64,000 nt of DNA from Cladorhizidae sp. MBARI D1340-BT2 (GCA_028752905.1 JAQNBH010000008.1:434001-498000); one strand, 5' to 3'; shown: positions 13,601-23,566, counted from the first letter of the stretch. A program made the numbers and translations. The notes: generated by a model from the sequence alone, not told the origin.

Positions 13601-16600
13601 AGTCAGCAAGTAGCCATGTAGCCAGTCAGCTAGTAGCCATGTAGCCAGTCAGCTAGTAGCCATGTAGCCAGTCAGCTAGTAGCCATGTAGCCAGTCAGCT
13701 AGTAGCCATGTAGCCAGTCAGCTAGTAGCCATGCAGGCAGTCAGCTAGTAGCCATGCAGCCAGTCAGCTAGTATCCATGTAGCCAGTCAGTAGCCATGCA
13801 GCCAGTCAGCTAGTAGCCATGTAGCCAGTCAGCTAGTATCCATGTAGCCAGTCAGCTAGTAGCCATGTAGCCAGTCAGCTAGTAGCCATGTAGCCAGTCA
13901 GCTAGTAGCCATGTAGCCAGTCAGCTAGTAGCCATGCAGCCAGTCAGCTAGTAGCCATGCAGCCAGTCAGCTAGTAGCCATGCAGCCAGTCAGCTAGTAG
14001 CCATGCAGGCAGTCAGCTAGTAGCCATGTAGCCAGTCAGCTAGTAGCCATGTAGGCAGTCAGCTAGTAGCCATGCAGGCAGTCAGCTAGTAGCCATGCAG
14101 CCAGTCAGCTAGTAGCCATGCAGCCAGTCAGCTAGTAGCCATGCAGCCAGTCAGCTAGTAGCCATGTAGCCAGTCAGCTAGTAGCCATGCAGGCAGTCAG
14201 CTAGTAGCCATGCTAGTAGCCATGTAGCCAGTCAGCTAGTAGCCATGCAGGCAGTCAACTAGTAGCCATGCAGCCAGTCAGCTAGTAGCCATGTAGCCAG
14301 TCAGCTAGTAGCCATGTAGCCAGTCAGCTAGTAGCCATGCAGCCAGTCAGCTAGTAGCCATGTAGCCAGTAGCCATGTAGCTAGTAGCCATGTAGCCAGT
14401 CAGCTAGTAGCCATGTACGCAGTCAGCTAGTAGCCGTGTAGGCAGTCAGCTAGTAGCCATGCAGCCAGTCAGCTAGTAGCCATGTAGCCAGCTAGTAGCC
14501 ATGTAGGCAGTCAGCTAGTAGCCATGTAGCCAGTCAGCTAGTAGCCATGTAGGCAGTCAGCTAGTAGCCATGCAGCCAGTCAGCTAGTAGCCATGCAGCC
14601 AGTCAGCTAGTAGCCAGTCAGCTAGTAGCCATGCAGCCAGTCAGCTAGTAGCCATGCAGGCAGTCAGCTAGTAGCCATGTAGCCAGTCAGCTAGTAGCCA
14701 TGCAGCCAGTCAGCTAGTAGCCATGCAGCCAGTCAGCTAGTAGTCATGTAGCCAGTCAGCTAGTAGCCATGTAGCCAGTCAGCTAGTAGCCATGTAGCCA
14801 GTCAGCTAGTAGCCATGTAGCCAGTCAGCTAGTAGCCATGTAGCCAGTCAGCTAGTAGCCATGTAGCCAGTCAGCTAGTAGCCATGTAGCCAGTCAGCTA
14901 GTAGCCATGTAGCCAGTCAGCTAGTAGCCATGCAGGCAGTCAGCTAGTAGCCATGCAGCCAGTCAGCTAGTATCCATGTAGCCAGTCAGTAGCCATGCAG
15001 CCAGTCAGCTAGTAGCCATGTAGCCAGTCAGCTAGTATCCATGTAGCCAGTCAGCTAGTAGCCATGTAGCCAGTCAGCTAGTAGCCATGTAGCCAGTCAG
15101 CTAGTAGCCATGCAGCCAGTCAGCTAGTAGCCATGCAGCCAGTCAGCTAGTAGCCATGCAGCCAGTCAGCTAGTAGCCATGCAGCCAGTCAGCTAGTAGC
15201 CATGCGGGCAGTCAGCTAGTAGCCATGTAGGCAGTCAGCTAGTAGCCATGCAGGCAGTCAGCTAGTAGCCATGCAGCCAGTCAGCTAGTAGCCATGCAGC
15301 CAGTCAGCTAGTAGCCATGCAGCCAGTCAGCTAGTAGCCATGCAGCCAGTCAGCTAGTAGCCATGTAGCCAGTCAGCTAGTAGCCATACAGGCAGTCAGC
15401 TAGTAGCCATGCTAGTAGCCATGTAGCCAGTCAGCTAGTAGCCATGCAGGCAGTCAGCTAGTAGCCATGCAGCCAGTCAGCTAGTAGCCATGTAGCCAGT
15501 CAGCTAGTAGCCATGTAGGCAGTCAGCTAGTAGCCATGCAGCCAGTCAGCTAGTAGCCATGCAGCCAGTCAGCTAGTAGCCAGTCAGCTAGTAGCCATGC
15601 AGCCAGTCAGCTAGTAGCCATGTAGCCAGTCAGCTAGTAGCCATGTAGCCAGTCAGCTAGTAGCCATGTAGCCAGTCAGCTAGTAGCCATGCAGCCAGTC
15701 AGCTAGTAGCCATGCAGGCAGTCAGCTAGTAGCCATGTAGCCAGTCAGCTAGTAGCCATGTAGGCAGTCAGCTAGTAGCCATGCAGGCAGTCAGCTAGTA
15801 GCCATGCAGCCAGTCAGCTAGTAGCCATGCAGCCAGTCAGCTAGTAGCCATGCAGGCAGTCAGCTAGTAGCCATGCAGCCAGTCAGCTAGTAGCCATGCA
15901 GCCAGTCAGCTAGTAGCCATGCAGCCAGTCAGCTAGTAGCCATGTAGGCAGTCAGCTAGTAGCCATGCAGCCAGTCAGCTAGTAGCCATGCAGCCAGTCA
16001 GCTAGTAGCCATGCAGCCAGTCAGCTAGTAGCCATGTAGCCAGTCAGCTAGTAGCCATGCAGCCAGTCATGAATGTGTCACGTGACTTAGCTGGTATTCT
16101 CCATTGATGGAATTGAGGTCAGGGTTCAATATCACTTGACCCTACCATCGGATTGTAGGGAAGAGTTTACAAAAATTTAACTAACTTCGGGCATCCACAC
16201 TAGCACTGAATGGAACCGTACGTAGCAGGAAATTAACCTCGCTCATCAACGTTAGAGAAGTTAGTCCATAAACACTATAACCATCAGCCTGATGAAGTCT
16301 AGAGCATCTATTCCTGATGAAGACTAGAGCATCTATTCCTGATGAAGGCTAGAGCATCTATTCCTGATGAAGACTAGAGCATCTATTCCTGATGAAGGCT
16401 AGAGCATCTATTCCTGATGAAGGCTAGAGCACCTATTCCTGATGAAGGCTAGAGCACCTATTCCTGATGAAGGCTAGAGCATCTATTGCTGATGAAGACT
16501 AGAGCATCTATTCCTGATGAAGGCTAGAGCATCTATTCCTGATGAAGACTAGAGCATCTATTCCTAATGAAGGCTAGAGCATCTATTCCTGATGAAGGAT

Positions 16601-19600
16601 AGAGCACCTATTCCTGATGAAGGCTAGAGCACCTATTCCTGATGAAGGCTAGAGCATCTATTCCTGATGAAGGCTAGAGCATCTATTCCTGATGAAGGCT
16701 AGAGCATGAAGGCTAGAGCATCTATTCCTGATGAAGGTTAGAGCATGTTGATTATTGAGAAAGTGCTTGGATTATAATATGCATAATCTATTGCTCTCAA
16801 ACACCTATTGCTCTCAAACACCAGCAATCATTTGTAATGTTGTGTGGCGAAACACTAACCTAGGGATGGCTATAAGTAGCGCAGGTGTTGGAGACAAGGG
16901 GTGCATATGACTGGACCCATATTATATATATATACCAGCAGAACTCATCCACACATTAGGTCACTATATATACCAGCAGAACTCATCCACACATTAGGTT
17001 ACTATATATACCAGCATAACTCATCCACACATTAGGTCACTATATATACCAGCAGAACTCATCCACACATTAGGTCACTATATATACCAGCAGAACTCAT
17101 CCACACATTAGGTCACTATATATACCAGCAGAACTCATCCACACATTAGGTCACTATATATACCAGCAGAACTCATCCACACATTAGGTTACTATATATA
17201 CCAGCAGAACTCATCCACACATTAGGTCACTATATATACCAGCAGAACTCATCCACACATTAGGTTCTTAAGTCCACAACACACGTTGTGTTATGTATTT
17301 GCAATAGGACTTGTTACAAGACAATTAAACGAGATTTTGTTATTAATGGGGTAGGCGCAAATCAACCACTTCTTGTGCTTTTTTCCTTCTTTTACATTTT
17401 TTCTTCTTTTACATTAATACGTCATTCAGATTTTGGTCTTAAGGGCATCCCATTCTTGTGCTTTCCAATGCTGCTGCAAACCAGGGCTGAGATATGGGCA
17501 AAACCACAAAGGTCATTAAAAAATATATATAAACACTCTTGGCTCCCCAACCGTAGGTCTTCAACACTAGTCATTTATGGTGATATCAGAGTACCTACAG
17601 ATACAAGTCATGATTTTATTGAACAACTTAATTTCTCCCATTATCCCAATTTCATTTTTGTAGAAAATGACTAGTGTATTCAAAATACAGAGCAATGCTC
17701 GAGCTTTCAGATTATATAAAAATTATTTACTAACGGATACAATTTGACTGAGTTAGTTTTATGTGATAACAATACACGAAATTACTCTTTCCTGGTCAAC
17801 CAGTAAAACACCTAAATCACATGGGCTTCATACAAAGTGTTAAAAAACTGTGGTTAGCCCTTTGGAGTTCCATAGATCCTGCAGACTTCACTTTATGACC
17901 CTGATATGTAGCTCATGAGATATATCATTCTGTGTGCTCTCTTTTGATACTAAAAACTGTCCAAGTTACATGCAGTCGAAATTGGGGGCCTCAAAACCAG
18001 CCCAGCCTGCCCAAGCTTTCTGCATTTCTAACTCCTAATTTGGAAAGTGCAAGACAGTTGAGATTAGCACCAGTGGCAAAACCAGCCCAGCCTGCCCAAG
18101 CTTTCTGCATTTCTAACTCCTAATTTGGAAAGTGCAAGACAGTTGAGATTAGCACCAGTGGCTAGAGGAATCCCTACTGGTTCAATGAATGTTATCATTA
18201 GGCGCTAAAACATAAGGAAGTGGTCAAACGAGGGGAATTTTCCACCCACACGCTTATCCACTTACGTTTTAGCGCCTAATAATTGTAGAGTAGTCTAGCC
18301 AGGTGATAATTTCAACTGTCTTGCACTTTCCAATAGGAGTTAGAAATGCAGAAAGCTTGGGCAGGCTGGTTTTGAGGCCCCAGTTTTGACTGCATGTAAC
18401 TTGGGTATGCTATGCAACAGTTTTTAATATCAAAAGAGAGCACACAGAAAGCTCTTATATATCAAGTTCACAGAAGCAGAATTTATGGAGACCCAAAGTC
18501 GTAAACACATTTTTTTTTCATTTCTTGTTCTTGAGCTGTATACAATGGTTAAAAGAATCATAACTCAAGAATGGTTGACAATAATGAGTTGAAACTTGAA
18601 ATGCTGTTAGTATGATAGTGAAGGTAGTGAATGCAGTTAGTATAATAGTGAAGGTAGTGAATGCAGTTAGTATAATAGTGAAGGTAGTGAATGCAGTTAG
18701 TATGATAGTGAAGGTAGTGAATGCAGTTAGTATAATAGTGAAGGTAGTGAATGCTGTTAGTATGATAGTGAAGGTAGTGAATGCTGTTAGTATGATAGTG
18801 AAGGTAGTGAATGCTGTTAGTATGATAGTGAAGGTAGTGAATGGTGAAGGGAAAAATTAGGGATAATAAAAAAATGATCTGCCGCCCCCTGCAACGGTCT
18901 ACTCCATCCTTTTAACTCTTTCACCAGTGACTTTCTAGAAGCTTACGACTGCAGCTGCAAGTTAGTTGTATATCATTATATGCAAGGTTTAGAAACCACT
19001 CAACTCCCTAGCAACCAAATATTTCCAGTGAGTATAATGAAAATGGAATATGATCATTGGAAATGGTTTCCTAGCAACAAACCACAAATTGATTACAGGG
19101 ATATGAATATCCTCATCAATACCAGCAGATGAAATGCTCAAAATGAGGATGTTATCAAACAGTTCCACGCTGACAGACTTGCTTGGCTGGTGGACCGGGC
19201 ACACCAGCTAATGGCTGGCTAACCCACGTGCGTCATGTACCCAGCAAATCTTTGCTCTTAGCTCTACTCTACTAAATTCCAGATATAGATTCTATTCACT
19301 GCTAGCTAGTTTAGGCTTATCATGAACAGTCTCATTGGTTTCATCATTCTCTCTTATCTTCTCCATCTCTGTGCCGAAGCTGGAAATGTTGAGAGAATCA
19401 TTACTCACGCTGATTTCTCTGGTCAGTGTCTCAACTTCAGCACAGTTCAAACCACACCAGCCCTCACATGCAATCAGAGACTTCTTCTCCTTTTTCATCG
19501 CTCAGTTCACCATCTGACAGCCAGAAATCATCGTCCAAAAGTACGGTCAACGGCAAACCTAGACGCCATCAATTTAGCTGCGATGCTCGTCTCATTTTAC

Positions 19601-22600
19601 CTTAGCAACCTAACTATTATTTTACCTTAGCAACCTAACTATTATTTTACCTTAGCAACCTAACTATTTTTTTACCTTAGCAACCTAACTATTTTTTTAC
19701 CTTAGCAACCTAACTATTAAGGACTAGGGATTTTCCCAGCTTCTAGAGCTGTGATTTGGGCATGAGCTGATCTATTAAGGGGCTGTACGTCAGCACCACC
19801 AAAGTATTATAAATCGCCATAACTTTTTTCAATTTGTGTTCCTTATGCCTTGTGCTTTCTGCTTTCTAATAGTATGTTGTATGTCTCTGTTCAGCACCAC
19901 CAAAGTATTATAAATCGCCATAACTTTTTTCAATTTGTGTTCCTTATGCCTTGTGCTTTCTGCTTTCTAATAGTATGTTGTATGTCTCTGCAGACGTATT
20001 TTCTCGGAAGATACATCAAGATCCCTTAAAAAGTTAAGTGCAGAAAAGTTCATAAATGCCCTAATTATCAAGGTCAAAGTCCCATATGTGGTCGGCTGAT
20101 AGAGGAGGCTCTAATCTGTGCAACGCATGAACAGATTATCAAGAAACATCGTGGTTTTTGAGTGGCAGGCCACCACTATTGCAACTGGGAAGCACCAGGG
20201 AAAATCCCAAACCTCACCACTTCAAATCACCATAACTTGCCAATACTTATAGTAATTAAAATTTTGTCACGTACATTACACAAATCAGAAGTGCTATCCA
20301 GTGATAAATTATTTTTTAGTGAAATGTGGAAAGTTATTAGCTTTACTGCAAAAAAAACAAGAAAAAATTAGAAAAATATAGTCCAAGTTATTCCAGGGCA
20401 AATATCATGCAAGATGTGTTCTCTTTGTAGTTTCTTGATCTGTTACATGGACAAAAACCAACATAACTTCGAAATGGAGCATCCAATGCCTCTCAAAGTT
20501 TGCAAATGGCTAGAGGATAGATACCAGAACAGTTTGAAAGAAGGGGGAAAAAGTAGGCAAAAAGAAAAAAGTCTAGTTTTTGACGTACAGTCCCCCCAGC
20601 TAGCACTAAGTTAAAAAATGGCCTGAGACACAGCAAAGTTTCTTGATAAACCGCCACATGGTGGTGATACTGGGGAAGGGGTTCAAGTCACGCATTGTGT
20701 GGATCTCCAGAAACTGTAAGTCCGACCAGTTGTCCAACAGGTTTAGAATTATACCCACTCCCCTCCCACTTGCTTATTGGATACTTCCAAGAAAACATTC
20801 CAAGAAAACATTCCATAATAAAGTCGTTGCTAAGGAAGGTGGAATAATATTCCGTGAGTACTCATTGACTCTGTATTACACATGACACAAGCAGTAAGTT
20901 TGGACTAGTAGGAATGGAGTCTTCTTTTCTGGGAACGCTGGATTAGTAAGGTAAGCCAGCTCACTAGTAGTAGTAGAAGTCATTTTAGGGGAGTTGAAAG
21001 CTTTAGAAATATCTCAATATCTGCCTGGCTGCCCCATACTGCTGTTCTAATGTGGTACTATAGTAGCTTCATCTTCCTTTCTCGTTCCCTCGCTAGATAG
21101 CCGATAGAGCCAGCACTAGTTTTAGGAACACGATACATTCACACCACCACCTCACAACCCTCACACCATTATCACATACACACCTCACCACCACTTCACT
21201 ACCAGCACACCACAACCTCACCAACATCAAACCATCACATACATGCCCACACCACCACATCATCACCACCACATGCACACTACACCTCACCACCATCACA
21301 TGCATGACTTCACCATCATCACATCACACCTCCCCACATCTCACACACCCAACCTCACTTCCATCACACACTGCACAACACAACCATCACATACACACTC
21401 ACACCAGAACCTCACCACAATCACACACACCCCACCTGTGCTTACCACGGTAGTTACTTCAAACACCCACTGGATACAGTCATCACTGTGCACCATCTGG
21501 GCCAAGTCCTTCCCAGACACTTCTCGCACAGACACACCTTCTTTGGTCTCCTGGAACATGACATAAGATAGCATGTTACCACTGCATCTACAGTTCCTAA
21601 CACACACCAGCTGTAGTTCCTAGCACACACATACATACCAGCTGTAGTTCCTAGTTCCTAGCATGCACACAAACACACACCAGCTACAGTTCCTAGCATT
21701 CACACACACACACCAGCTGTAGTTACTAGGACACACACACCATCTACAGTTACTATGACACAGCCATACCAGCTACAGTTCCTAGGACACACGGATGGAC
21801 TCTAGTTCCAACAGGACACACACCAATTCCTAGGACAGATGTACCAGCTACAGTTCTTAGGACACACACACAGCAGCTACAGTTGGTCCATTAAACAGAC
21901 TCCTCCTGCCAGCATGGATGTATGCATATGTACCTCTAATCCTCCCAAAGTCCCCATCTCCTTGTATTCTTTAGCCAAACTATCCCGCACAGGAGAAGTG
22001 AAGTCCTTCCCACTGGCCTCCCCACCAGAAAAACTTCTGCTCAGTTGAAGATTGGACACTTTAGTGCTGTTGCCATGGTCACGTTCGACATCACTGATTG
22101 CTGTAAGGTAGAGAGGATAAAACAGCTTTATGTACACTCCATTGCTAGTCGTGAAGAGAAGGCTCACATGGTGGAGAAGCTGAATCAGTCTGTTGCTTCA
22201 CAATCTGCTGTTTCCACTCATCCAATTCAGCCTGAGAGTGAGCAAAGGTGCAGTAGTCTCCATACAAGCAGCGCCGGCCATTCTGAATATGGACACAAGG
22301 CCGGTAGCTTGTGATATGGAAGGACAAGGCAGGCCTTGGTCTCACTTTCTGATAGCCATAAGTCCTCAAGTTGCTTCCTGCACCTACCTTTGTTACGGAA
22401 GATGTCCCAACCCCTCCCATGACCCCCGCACTTCCTCTTGGAACCCACGCACTTCCTCCAACCCCCCCACTTCCTCCACCTAACCCCTGACCTCTTCCCA
22501 CAACTGTCACACCTCCAGCATGCAGCTGCCTGTGCCTAGGACTGCTGGTAACAGTTTCCAACTGCTTCTTGGTACTCCAACGATAGTTAGAAGTGCCACT

Positions 22601-23146
22601 GGAAGCTGAAGGACTGTTAGGTTTAGGTTGTACACAAACCTGTCCTTGCACCTTCAGCCAACTCTCCAGCTCTTCTTCATTGTGAGCAAATGTACACTTG
22701 ATGCCATAAGGACAGCTGCCTGTCTTGGAGATGGACTTGCAGAGCTGGTACTGGTAGGAACCATTGATGCGAGGAGCTGGCCGAGGTTCCTTCTGCCGTT
22801 CCTGGTTCCAGGCCCATAGTTCTGCCTGGCTGTGAGCAAAGGAACAGTCCTGCCCTCTGGAACAGTCATTCCGACTGTTCAAGTTCTTACACATCATGAA
22901 GTCAATGTAGATTTGTAGCTTAGGTCTGGGACGTATCCTCACCCACCTGGACGAGTTCAATTCCTTGACCACTCTAATAGGAGCCCACTCCTGGAGACAC
23001 ATGGCACACTGGTTGCTTCTCTTGGAAGGTAACTCATGATTATCGGAGGAGCTGCTACGGTTTTTAGGCTCAAACGTCAATGTAGGGTTTGGCTTGTGAC
23101 TCGTGGAGTTAAAGCAGATCTTGCACACTTCCTTGGCTTCTGCCAT
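1489..23146 (-). CDS. HELZ-like: HELZ/HELZ2-like CCCH zinc-finger RNA helicase, 5' part (8 exons, runs off left edge)
   Basis: Proteins of this family are large SF1 (Upf1/MOV10-like) helicases with N-terminal CCCH fingers, acting in RNA turnover or translation. Exons in transcript order are 23146-22168, 22100-21934, 21550-21446, 10801-10613, 9459-9311, 5712-5482, 1914-1777 and 1608-1489. Every junction has GT-AG ends and compatible phase, giving 692 residues plus two bases. Three fingers of C-x8-C-x5-C-x3-H type start at residues C86, C136 and C284, each followed by an acidic AHSQAEL/AHNEEEL-type helix as in HELZ proteins. Residues ~380-530 resemble the beta-rich domain before the motor. Residues ~575-692 (motif [15 protein letters not shown], then [20 protein letters not shown]) match the MOV10/HELZ pre-helicase region. 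No helicase motif is in the window, so the motor is inferred to lie to the left. Three fingers favour HELZ2 over HELZ. Start codon: the ATG at 23146 opens the long first exon. Confidence 0.85.
1777..1914 (-). CDS. HELZ-like: HELZ-like exon 7
   Basis: The exon has 138 bases, acceptor ggcgtag and donor cag|gtaatg. Joining to exon 6 gives [18 protein letters not shown]. The rest encodes a strand-rich segment ending in [11 protein letters not shown]. Confidence 0.85.
1926..2286. repeat. CATCAACAC-type degenerate minisatellite, left half
   Basis: Short (9-21 bp) units of catcaacac/catcattaatac composition. The same array resumes at 3733, so the intervening ~1.4 kb looks like an insertion. It lies in the HELZ-like intron between exons 6 and 7. 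Confidence 0.85.
2287..3732. mobile_element. Composite foldback (palindromic) insertion, ~1.4 kb
   Basis: The segment interrupts the CATCAACAC minisatellite. Its outer ends share ggtgctaggggt in inverted orientation (about 2295 and 3722). Inside, 2884-3515 is a long imperfect palindrome. The left arm from ~2890 (tagagctccgtagattctg) is complementary to the right arm ending ~3500. The centre at ~3140-3265 is a tight inverted repeat around aaggcg...cgcctt. No transposase is present. It is probably a MITE/foldback family; a diverged relative is at 17850-18515. Confidence 0.7.
3733..4080. repeat. CATCAACAC-type degenerate minisatellite, right half
   Basis: This continues the unit type seen at 1926-2286 after the foldback insertion, with the same catcaacaccatcatcaac core. 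Confidence 0.85.
4081..4713. repeat. 27-bp minisatellite, ~23 copies
   Basis: Units of gatcaaccatgaaggggctg plus cattact. Every fourth to sixth unit has ggtgag or ggcgag instead of ggctg, a periodic variant suggesting multi-unit amplification. Confidence 0.95.
4714..4865. other. Unique intronic spacer
   Basis: A short non-repetitive stretch between two minisatellites in the HELZ-like intron; no feature seen. Confidence 0.5.
4866..5475. repeat. 32-bp minisatellite adjoining HELZ-like exon 6, ~18 copies
   Basis: Units of ctcaccacacctagctgaca plus gtcatggctgca. On the transcribed (minus) strand every unit carries gtg|gtgagtgc, a near-consensus 5' splice site, and the array starts about 10 bases past the genuine donor of exon 6. 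Confidence 0.95.
5482..5712 (-). CDS. HELZ-like: HELZ-like exon 6 (MOV10/HELZ pre-helicase motif)
   Basis: The exon has 231 bases, acceptor gttaattag and donor gagcag|gtgagg. [20 protein letters not shown] is the clearest family signature in the gene, shared by MOV10, MOV10L1 and HELZ just before the ATPase core. The 32-bp minisatellite begins a few bases after the donor. Confidence 0.9.
5713..5877. other. Unique intronic spacer upstream of HELZ-like exon 6
   Basis: Holds the acceptor and pyrimidine tract of exon 6. A ctctaattaacaaa...gaggatac segment is imperfectly duplicated at 5711-5770. Confidence 0.5.
5878..7655. repeat. 32-bp minisatellite, ~55 copies
   Basis: Units of cataactgacatgttggtgc plus acacttatccac, with recurring single-base variants (ctgac/ctaac, ttatc/ctatc). 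It is unrelated to the other 32-bp array in this gene. Confidence 0.96.
7656..7917. other. Unique intronic spacer
   Basis: Non-repetitive; nothing recognised. Confidence 0.5.
7918..9290. repeat. ~68-bp minisatellite, ~20 copies, with a higher-order duplication
   Basis: Units contain caacaccacactgggtggag, gcaggttgaagtagattgac and aatagctctatgtggacaca. A block of about seven variant units near 8340-8660 recurs near 8820-9140 with the same private variants (ggtgatgtagg, ggggggacgcac), so several units were copied together. Confidence 0.93.
9311..9459 (-). CDS. HELZ-like: HELZ-like exon 5
   Basis: The acceptor is gttggtgtag. The donor aatgt|gtaaga was preferred over aat|gtgtaa because it alone joins exon 6 in phase (valine codon gt|a). 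The exon encodes a hydrophobic beta-strand stretch, [19 protein letters not shown]. Confidence 0.8.
9460..10612. repeat. CACACATGCATG-type satellite filling the whole HELZ-like intron 4
   Basis: A mixture of cacaca, catgcatg, gcacaccca and agacagaca motifs, with two longer copies of a block holding gttagagagataacacac. It runs from the donor of exon 4 to the acceptor of exon 5 with almost no unique intron sequence. Very long open frames on both strands come only from the even-numbered repeat. Confidence 0.93.
10613..10801 (-). CDS. HELZ-like: HELZ-like exon 4
   Basis: The exon has 63 codons, phase 0/0, acceptor tgcatacag and donor aag|gtgtgc. Residues 418-480 include [20 protein letters not shown], similar to the HELZ region before the helicase. 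Both flanks are minisatellite: the CACATG array starts at the donor and the CACCATGGGCACA array at the acceptor. Confidence 0.85.
10802..11725. repeat. 16-bp minisatellite, ~55 copies
   Basis: Units of atcaccatgggcacac and variants (caacatagg, cgtcacc, atagcac). It begins at the acceptor of HELZ-like exon 4. Confidence 0.95.
11897..12375. repeat. 48-bp minisatellite, ~10 copies
   Basis: Units include gagctctctgtgtgtaggca, ttgcatggtccactaatgac and tgtatcag. The unit length is a multiple of three, which keeps antisense frames open; this is not evidence for coding. Confidence 0.95.
12376..12654. other. Unique intronic spacer
   Basis: Contains a partial duplication (cctcacacaggcaa-gaagggttatac, at ~12368 and ~12440) and a tandem attagtgtgttta; otherwise nothing seen. 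Confidence 0.5.
12655..16068. repeat. 23-bp minisatellite, ~148 copies, with ~1.2 kb internal duplication
   Basis: Units of cagtcagctagtagccatgt plus agc. Rare variants appear in the same order twice: tacgcag/gccgtgtagg at ~13171 and ~14416, gtatccatg at ~13771 and ~14970, and gccatgctagtagcc at ~14210 and ~15410. Part of the array was therefore duplicated as a ~1.2 kb block. It lies in the 10.6 kb HELZ-like intron 3. Confidence 0.96.
16069..16289. other. Unique intronic spacer
   Basis: No repeat or exon recognised. Confidence 0.5.
16290..16746. repeat. 25-bp minisatellite, ~18 copies
   Basis: Units of ctattcctgatgaaggctag plus agcat. Two monomers of the same family occur 22 kb away at 39386-39480. 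Confidence 0.95.
16921..17266. repeat. 38-bp minisatellite, 9 copies
   Basis: Units of ctatatataccagcagaact plus catccacacattaggtca. Confidence 0.95.
17267..17849. other. AT-rich intronic DNA
   Basis: A 128-codon open frame at 17288-17674 has no splice context or family similarity that I can see, and it lies antisense inside the HELZ-like intron, so I do not call it a gene. Confidence 0.4.
17850..18515. mobile_element. Foldback/MITE-like palindrome, second copy
   Basis: The left arm (~17855, ggagttccatagatcctgc; then tgtgtgctctcttttgatac) is complementary to the right arm (~18430-18500). The centre, ~18195-18275, pairs ttaggcgctaaaac with gttttagcgcctaa. It shares the arm word tgtgctctcttttgatact and overall plan with 2884-3515 but is much diverged, and it contains a ~90-bp tandem duplication (cagcccagcctgcccaagct at ~17998 and ~18085). 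Confidence 0.7.
18603..18846. repeat. 30-bp minisatellite, 8 copies
   Basis: Units of agtgaaggtagtgaatgcag plus ttagtataat. Confidence 0.95.
18847..19599. other. Intronic DNA; possible decayed piggyBac-type end
   Basis: At ~18912 ttttaactctttcaccagtg and at ~19073 tagcaacaaaccacaaattg recall the left end and interior of the element at 38324-39263 (ttaaccctttcactggca; tagcaacaaaccacagaaat). A related, decayed element is possible but no second terminus was found. The open frames here have no recognisable product. Confidence 0.3.
19600..19718. repeat. 25-bp tandem repeat, ~4.5 copies
   Basis: Units of accttagcaacctaactatt plus attttt. Confidence 0.9.
19791..19990. repeat. 101-bp tandem duplication
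   Basis: The segment starting cagcaccaccaaagtattat occurs at 19791 and again at 19892, essentially identical through gtatgttgtatgtctctg, indicating a recent duplication. Confidence 0.92.
19991..21119. other. Intronic DNA without recognised gene
   Basis: On the minus strand 20760-20600 stays open in a frame containing [20 protein letters not shown], which looks protein-like. I found no convincing acceptor, and exons 3 and 4 of the HELZ-like gene already join in phase, so it is left uncalled. Confidence 0.35.
21120..21430. repeat. CAC/CATCACC-rich simple repeat
   Basis: Degenerate caccatcacatacac composition next to HELZ-like exon 3. Confidence 0.8.
21446..21550 (-). CDS. HELZ-like: HELZ-like exon 3
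   Basis: The exon has 105 bases (35 codons, phase 0/0), acceptor tgttccag and donor gtg|gtaagc. The end, [13 protein letters not shown], leads into the beta-rich domain continued in exon 4 after a 10.6 kb intron. Confidence 0.8.
21585..21890. repeat. Degenerate ~30-45-bp minisatellite
   Basis: Repeats of accagctacagttcctag followed by variable cacaca tracts, about 8 copies, filling most of the intron between HELZ-like exons 2 and 3. Confidence 0.85.
21934..22100 (-). CDS. HELZ-like: HELZ-like exon 2
   Basis: The acceptor is ccttacag and the donor gag|gtacat; 167 bases complete the split serine codon and add 55 codons. It encodes a charged stretch with the motif EASGKDF, echoed by VSGKDLAQ in exon 3. 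No known domain. Confidence 0.8.
22168..23146 (-). CDS. HELZ-like: HELZ-like exon 1 (start codon, three CCCH fingers)
   Basis: The exon has 979 bases and encodes residues 1-326 plus one base. Cysteine pairs CKIC and CAMC near residues 8-50 could form another zinc site before CCCH fingers 1-3. A Gly/Val-rich linker separates fingers 2 and 3. The donor is cat|gtgagc. Confidence 0.88.
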
Positions 23147-23566
23147 GTCACAACACGTTAAGCTTAGCTAACAATAACAAGCTAGCAAGCTAAGAAACTC
23201 AGAATAAGCACAACCTTCTTCTGTCGCAAGCTTCCAAGAGCTACCATCACTTTTGAGTATGATTTTACTCGTTGTTGACTAGTAGCTCGAGAAGCGACCC
23301 GTACTAGTTCGCAGTCAGCGAGTGATATAGAGGAGTTTCCTCGCTATTAGCTGCGTACCTGACAAACACGTGTCCAAGATTATCTTTGGTGTGTGGTGCG
23401 TGTGTGCGTGGGGGGGAGGGGGGGGGGGGGAGGGGTACCAATTAGCAACAACCGTGCGTAGTGTGTAAAGTTTATTTATGGTGGCTGTGTTGTACTAAAG
23501 AAGCCTTGAATTTTATGCTAAGAAACTGCCTGTTGAGAGGCGTGGTTGTCAGTGCGGGGCTACGCC
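23147..23566. promoter_or_regulatory. Shared head-to-head promoter region (HELZ-like / NTHL1 fusion)
   Basis: Only ~420 bp separate the two divergent start codons (23146 minus, 23567 plus), so both 5' UTRs and core promoters must lie here unless untranslated first exons exist further away. A G-run of ~23 (interrupted) at ~23409-23434 is the most striking element and could form a quadruplex. No clear TATA box is placed for either gene. Confidence 0.5.

Noticed and set aside
19322..19630. 102-codon frame with a signal-peptide-like start ([20 protein letters not shown])
   Set aside because: It has no splice context, overlaps an equally open antisense frame and a tandem repeat, and lies in the HELZ-like intron.
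23546..23566. Extended N-terminus of the NTHL1 fusion starting at a TTG
   Set aside because: TTG is not a usual animal start codon; the ATG at 23567 is the first in frame.
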